This document shows, one piece after another, positions 26,619-33,650 of a stretch of DNA of 33,650 nucleotides. The stretch covers positions 1-33,650 of the forward strand of contig SEYY01010540.1 in NCBI GenBank assembly GCA_009176605.1, given 5' to 3'. This DNA is from Armadillidium nasatum (lineage: Eukaryota > Arthropoda > Malacostraca > Isopoda > Armadillidiidae). The notes beneath the pieces were generated by a model. The model was not told the origin of the DNA, searched no databases, and saw only the letters and a program-made list of their open reading frames with translations. The first letter of the stretch is position 1; the number at the start of each line of letters is the position of its first letter. The translations under genes were made by a program, and so were the position numbers.

Positions 26619-26891
26619 TTTAATATGTCAATTTATGTGTATTAAAGACTGGGAAAAAACAAGCATTTTCCAAGTAAAAAAAAAAAAAAAAACTAAAAAA
26701 TTATATTGTATTTTAAGTTTCTAGTGCATTGAATTTTTTTTAAATTGATTTTTTTTTAAATACATTTAGTATTAATATTTTATTCAAGAATTCTTAATAC
26801 CAAAATGCAATGAATTAATTTCTCAGATATTTAAAATGTAATTATTAAAAAAATCTAAAATATCCAATAATTTTTTTTACGACAGTTTTGA

Positions 26892-27362
26892 AAGATCAGC
26901 AAGATTGGATTGGAATATCTCATACACAAACATATTTCGCCTAATCTCACCAAACCTCTTTCCCGATATAAAAATACGCGTTGCAAAAGTAATTTGACCA
27001 CAGCCTTACGAAACATTATTCAAGTGTTACAGTCTGTCCTATTTAATAATTTTCAAAAACATTCTTACTGGAAAACAAAAGACAATTGTGTCACATGTCA
27101 ATCTTTAAAAAGAAGCTTTCAAGAGACGATTCCCCCTTCATCAAGGGAAATCTTTGTGAAGTCTGAAGATTTTAAAAAAAAAATCAACATTTACTACCGA
27201 ATCGTTCTGAGTAGGTTAAATACTAAAAGAGAAACAAAGTTTACATTTTCAGTGTCTTTTCCTTCCATGCATCATAAAAAACGCAAACCAAAACCTAAAA
27301 AGCGTTTTTTTGCAGGGCCATTTAACACGAATATAATTTACGACAATCATAAAACCACCTAA
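26892..27362 (+). other. Unrecognised 156-codon open frame
   Basis: Open from 26892 with no ATG near the start. It is preceded within 10 bp by an acceptor-like ACGACAG. Contains KTKDNCVTCQSLKRSF (a C-x2-C pair) and a basic HHKKRKPKPKKR segment. Its length is greater than expected by chance in AT-rich DNA, but no family is recognised. In the first 110 bases another frame (DWNISYTNIFRLISPNLFP) is also open. May be an old element ORF or an exon. Confidence 0.25.
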
Positions 27363-27723
27363 ATTACATTTGCAGACAACCAATTTTATTTTTAATATTA
27401 ACCATTCAAAATTATATAAAGAATTCTTTCATTTAGGAGTATTTATGAAAAATATTATATTTAAAAAACCTATTTAAATACAAACACTTTCTTATTCCCT
27501 TTGACATTTTAGGAACATTGTGTAACTATTTTCCTTAAAATTTAAGAGCAATTTTTTTAAATGTTCAATCAGTAGTTTATATAATGGTAACTTAATTAAA
27601 AATGTAGCAATTGCTGCTAATCAGCTGAAAGTTGACTAACGGTTTTTACTAGAGTTAAGAAAAAAAATACATAAACAAAATATGAAAATTAATTAATTAG
27701 AACCACATGGGTAAACTTAATTC

Positions 27724-27878
<155 letters not shown>

Positions 27879-27933
27879 ATACCCAGCCCCACAATATGCC
27901 ACCATACTAGCCAAAAAAAGATCCTGAATCTGA

Positions 27934-28173
27934 CAAATCGCCAATCTGGATAATATAGACCTGAACATTTTTTTATATCTTCGTAATTACAATAGATATA
28001 TTGAATTTATTCGAAAAAGAAAACCTTATTATTTTTTGGTTAAAGTAAAATCAATAAAAACGTATCTTCGCTCTGATGTGGAACAGCACAAAAACGAGGG
28101 AATCATCGTTTGTAGAGATCTTAAGAAATAAAGTTTTTAGAATATATTCAGAACCATTATCAATTTCTCTGAC

Positions 28174-28213
<40 letters not shown>
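27934..28213 (+). pseudogene. 3' end of a poly(A)-tailed retrocopy
   Basis: A 65-codon frame (LNIFLYLRNYNRYIEFIRK, KTYLRSDVEQHKNEGIIV, ending RDLKK) stops at TAA 28129-28131. An AATAAA overlaps the stop (28127-28132), and 42 nt later comes a run of 39 A (28175-28213). Stop, signal and genomically encoded tail at normal mRNA spacing indicate a reverse-transcribed, reinserted transcript. The frame has no ATG; the 5' part is cut off by the (TA)n at 27728-27876. The parent protein is not recognised. The upstream + frames (26431-27362) could be parts of the same insertion. Confidence 0.45.
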
Positions 28214-28216
<3 letters not shown>

Positions 28217-30020
28217 TTCAGGTGGTAGTTGCCTGTGCCACTATATGATTATGTAATAAGGGGGAGGGGCCGATTCTGAAAGTTGTTTTTAATTCAGATA
28301 AAATGATGAGTTCCAAGTTTACAGTTTCGGTTAGAATTTGTGCAATGTTTTTGCTATAGCCGATATTTATTTCAAATAAATGTCACGCCTTCGTTTATGA
28401 AACAGCCTAACATAGATAAGCAGTCAGTTCTAATGGAAAAAATTCAGCATCGTAACACGAAAGTAGACCGTAATATTGCGTGGAACTGATGACTAGATCG
28501 ACTTCTCTATTAACATTTCGCTGGCTCCAAAACCAGACCAGCATGAGAAGGAAATCTTCAAAAACATTATTTTTTTGTCATAAACGAGAAATCTTACTAC
28601 ATTAATAATCAATAAGCCCAAAAGATTCTTTGCGCACAAATATTTAATAGCATCTACCACCTCATGCGATTGACAATTTTACTTCAAGTGTGTTGCAGTA
28701 TTTAATAAAGGGGGTACAAAAATTATTTTCGATTAGGGAAAAATCTAGGTGTATAATTCTCAAAACTGAAAGAAAGAACTCTGAGGTAAAGAAAGCAATT
28801 ATTAAATCCTCTCCAAACAACTTTTGGGAATGGCATTTACTACAGTCATAAAATAATATGGAACGAAAGACCTAAAAACCGAATTTCAAAGTATGTTACA
28901 TTAAAAGTTATTGTCTCAAAGATTGGTTTAGAAACTGTTAAAAAAGCCTGTGTCAATCAGAAATCTCTTTTTCCATGTAGCATGGTGTATGGACATATAC
29001 TATATACAATATTTGAAAGGACCTTTAATAGCCACAAGGTGTTGAATGCAATTTCCTAGTTTGTTCTCCAAGTCCTTTCTATTTGATTTAGATACCTCAA
29101 AGTAGTTAATCGTTGACCATACACAGGTAGGTACTGATTAGATATTATCCTGAGAAAATTTAGGATACTTTGTTGTTAAGAGTAATACATGAAAAGGAAA
29201 AGACAGAATCAATGGACTGCCCATTTTCCTTTAACAAATTCAGGGTTCGGGGTTTGGACCTTTGGACTATGGGCATATGTCTGTTTAACACCTAGATGGG
29301 GAAGAACTCACTAGCATGTTATTTGTGAGGCAACAAAAAAAAATTGTCTTTTGTAAACGGCTTTCTTTACTATGAAATACAGGTAACACATACAAGGTAT
29401 ATGCTTTCGTATATGAAGAAATTTTCAGGTAATATACTCTACACGATGTAGTCCCATTGCACTGGGATTTAAATCACTTACTTCCACTGATGGTTCAAAT
29501 AACCCATGTATTTTGAACTCTGAAGAGAATTTTATTTAACTTTCCAAGACTTATAATTTCATTTTGTGAGCTAAACCACAAAGATACTTTCCCTCTGGCT
29601 TAGATGTCATATTTATTCTTATTCCTTATTAAGGTCAGAACAAAAGTGTCTGAAAGATTTTAAAAAAATGGGCTCATAGAGGAAGGTATGGTTTTATTCT
29701 TTTACTAATATTCCGTAAGACAAGGAGCGATCAAAGTATTACTGAGGACTTAACTTGGTTTTAGGCCGTGAGCTTTGTACCACTACCGTCAGTAGTTTTC
29801 ATTTCTCGAACATTGGCCATTCATCCTTCTCAGAAGGAGAATCATGAGCACTTGTCTTTTCCTTTTTAATAAGGAAAAGAATGTACACGGATAATAATGT
29901 AGTTAAAACCTAAAAAAATTCCGTGTAACTAATAATTTATATGAAAATAATAAGAGTAATAATAACAAAATACGGTCAATGACAATAATAAAATCAATAT
30001 ATATATATACAAATTTTTTT
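28214..30020. other. Anonymous DNA
   Basis: About 1.8 kb without a recognisable gene or RNA. A stem CTTTTCCTT/AAGGAAAAG lies near 29857-29880. A short frame with APKPDQHEKEIFKNI near 28530 is not supported further. Confidence 0.5.
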
Positions 30021-30025
30021 TAGCA

Positions 30026-30109
30026 GGTGTAGAAGCCGCTACTGCACATCACTGGGACGAAACCCAAAAGCAGTACGAACAAGTTTTTAAATTCCATGAT
30101 TCAGGATAA
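30026..30109 (+). other. Possible short terminal exon
   Basis: After the acceptor-like TTTTTTTTAGCAG a 27-codon frame (GVEAATAHHWDETQKQYEQ...) ends at TAA 30107-30109. GC-richer than its flanks. The +1 frame is also open (CRSRYCTSLGRNPKAV...), so the frame is ambiguous. Not recognised. Confidence 0.2.
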
Positions 30110-30225
30110 GAACTGAACAAAAATAACAAAAAAAATATCGAAACCAGGCCAACTTCTCAATAGTCACCATGCCAAGATGGCACCCTAGTTTCCGAGCACC
30201 CATGTACTCTGGGGTAGGTATATTC

Positions 30226-31348
<1,123 letters not shown>

Positions 31349-31395
<47 letters not shown>
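31349..31395. repeat. (AAT)n microsatellite
   Basis: Trinucleotide array of about 47 bp. The 143-codon + frame that starts in it (poly-Asn) has no recognisable domain after the repeat. Confidence 0.95.
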
Positions 31396-31892
31396 TATAC
31401 ATTAGTTTTCATACTTTATTTATTTTTATATTTCTCCTTTATAGTGACCTTTTTTTTTTTTTTTAACCAATTCTATCAATCTAAATGTAATCTTTTGATG
31501 TACAAGTTCCGGATTTCAAGAAATTTTGATACTTCATCAGTATTATCCTCAGTTTTGATAATCTCTTGGACTCTTCACTGCAGTCTATCCATATTCAAAT
31601 TTTTAGGAAAATATTCAAACTTTTCTTCCTATTTGGTCAATATTCTTGGAATTAATTCCTTTACCCTGGATTTCAAATCAATATCTTTCATTCAATCTCT
31701 TTACAGAGTTTCTTCACAACAAACTTTTCAAAACAACATTTCCAAATTTTGTTTTTTTCAAAACTGATTCAGATCTTCACCTTTTTATAGGATATGAACT
31801 TATTATTTAAGATGTAAACAGCTAAAATAGCTTGTATATTCCAGGATCCCTGCTTCAGTATTCAATGACAACTTCTGTACATTTACCTTACA

Positions 31893-31927
<35 letters not shown>

Positions 31928-33327
31928 ACTTTTCAATTATATCTATCTCGTTCTTTATTTTGCTTTCTAGCTGCTTTCTCTTTCATGATGCTTTGAATAA
32001 ATATTCCAATCTATCTTTTACGGCTGTTCTTTTGCTCATATTTCTTTAAAAGGAAATTAAATATTTTTAACATACCCACTCCAAACTTGATACTTTCTTC
32101 GAACATTAATATTCTTATTAGTGAATAATTCAAATGAATTTTTATTAGTCTCTACGATATTTCTGGATAAATTTTTAATAAAAATACCACACTTTAGTAG
32201 TGGTTTCAATTTTCGCATTATTAATAGTCGAAACAAAATTTCATATTTTCATTTGTCACATTCAGCTAAACATATAAAATTTTCTTCTATATTATTATTA
32301 TCTTTTTAACTTCGAATCTATTTTTTTTAAAATCAAAATTGAGTCCTTGCCACATATTATCATAAATAAAATTATATTCTTAAACTCAGTTAATTCCAGT
32401 GGAGAAGATCATCATTATCACTTTCAGTATGGTTTCATAATTTTTTTTTCTCTCAACACAACAAATTACAGTCTTTCCTTTAAGTAATTTTTATATTTCT
32501 TTAAAAGTAGAGAGCTTATTCAAATTAAAATTATTTCATTACTTTTGCTCCTCTAAAATTCATGAATTAAGAATTGTTCTTTCCTATTTTAAACTGATAC
32601 TCTTTAAATATATATTTACAGTAATAAAAAAAAAGCTGAAAAGGCATAATAGACGTAATAGAAATTAATTCATTGAATTCATCTTTTTATTTAAGAATAG
32701 CATCGCTAACTAATCTTAAATAATTTAGCTAGTTTTGAATGATTCATCAAAATTTCACTTCTTTCTTGGCCTTACCTCATTTTTTTCCTAATTCTCAATA
32801 TCCAGATTATACAATATTCCTTAATTAACCTTTTATTTTTTTATCAACTACTGCACTTCTTTCCTATTCATTTTCATGACAATTTTAGTTTCCTTTTCGG
32901 TGCTAATTCATTTCATAATAAACAAGTTCACATATTTTTGTCATAATTTTTTCACGGTTCCTTCGAAGTGATATACCTTTCTTTCTTTCAATTGGATAAA
33001 ATTACTTAATTATAAGTCGAAAAGAATTGAACTTTCTCAGCTAATTTAAAATAAGCACCTGGTCAACATTTCCCTCACCCACTCCCATCTCTCTTAAGTT
33101 TCACAATACTAAGGGTAATAAATATATTTTAAATCCTTTTTTTTTTGTTCACTAATTAGAAAAAAAAATTTAAATTCTTAAACACTTTCTTACCTTTTTT
33201 TGAAAACTTTTTTTGCTGACTCCAATCATAATTTTCACCACGGAAATTTCTTTAATTGTACATTAATTAACAAATAATTATAGTAACTACTACTCAAAAT
33301 TATTCAAAGTTCTCTTCATAATTTAGG
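31396..33327. other. Pyrimidine-rich anonymous DNA
   Basis: The + strand is strongly T/C-rich for nearly 2 kb, so minus-strand frames are Lys/Glu-rich. Around 31480-31620 a minus frame (VQEIIKTEDNTDEVSKFLEI) faintly recalls LINE ORF1 proteins, too weak to call. A (CA)n-poly(A) tract is at about 31890-31928. No confirmed gene. Confidence 0.5.
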
Positions 33328-33336
33328 AATAATAAC

Positions 33337-33417
<81 letters not shown>
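33328..33417. repeat. (AAT)n microsatellite
   Basis: About 90 bp of AAT repeats, nearly pure. Confidence 0.97.
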
Positions 33418-33650
33418 CTCAAAACCTGCTAAATTTACCTAAACACCAATCTGGGATTTTGTGAACACATAAAGGCATAAGTGCACACTAACAACACACA
33501 TGCATATATGTGGTCGCTGACATAAAAGTTACTTTAAGTGTGTGTTACAGATTAAATACATCCACAACACATGTGAACCGGTGTACACATTTACGATGCG
33601 TGACAAATAATAAGTGAATAAAAAAATATCAAATATTTTTTTATATATAT
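33418..33650. other. Anonymous DNA at window end
   Basis: No gene recognised. It ends in ATATAT, probably the start of another TA array. Confidence 0.5.

Noticed and set aside
31480..31767. LINE ORF1-like minus frame
   Set aside because: Similarity is limited to a Lys/Glu-rich coiled pattern, expected in this purine-biased strand.

Overview
This is a gene-poor, very AT-rich stretch of nuclear DNA from an animal. An arthropod is the best guess, perhaps a crustacean, but the species cannot be named from this sequence. The reasons are spliced metazoan genes with GT-AG introns, a typical animal proteasome subunit, degraded LINE, Ty1/copia and Ty3/gypsy elements, and many long (TA)n and (AAT)n arrays. 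I count about fifteen (TA)n tracts, by eye near 5% of the window.

The one firmly identified host gene is Rpn8 (PSMD7), the MPN-domain subunit of the 26S proteasome lid. It is on the + strand in five exons between 20836 and 23937, and its first ~56 codons are not visible in the window. About 540 bp beyond its stop, in convergent orientation, lies a candidate two-exon gene for a 41-residue microprotein (24481-25822, minus). It has plausible splice sites, an upstream in-frame stop and a poly(A) signal. I do not recognise the product.

Layout. 1-3290: a possible spliced untranslated module, (TA)n arrays, a perfect 121-bp tandem duplication and a degenerate ~140-bp duplication. 3295-4910: a small copia element on the minus strand with two LTRs, a tRNA-iMet primer-binding site and a gag remnant but no pol; one LTR carries a LINE tail and a (AAT)n-linked duplication. 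5287-6212: a pair of ~85-bp direct repeats. 7279-8248: a gypsy-type integrase with one frameshift. 9400-10805: a broken copy of a widespread uncharacterised transposon-like protein family, followed by an unknown acidic reading frame with one internal stop. 11252-12290: splice-like modules. 13043-13475: a cluster of near-identical short palindromes. 14302-16020: a gypsy gag pseudogene with tandem zinc knuckles, its primer-binding site and its LTR (minus strand). 17870-19880: two LINE copies of one family on the minus strand. 20836-25822: the host genes. 25885-28213: several unrecognised + strand reading frames, the last ending in stop, AATAAA and a 39-nt poly(A), as in a retrocopy. 28214-33650: mostly microsatellites and anonymous AT-rich DNA.

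The elements appear dead: each recognised one has frameshifts, stops, deletions or lost catalytic residues. Nothing suggests a cooperating multi-gene system. The items most worth a second look are the microprotein gene, the unknown reading frame at 10023-10805, the palindrome cluster and the poly(A)-tailed retrocopy.
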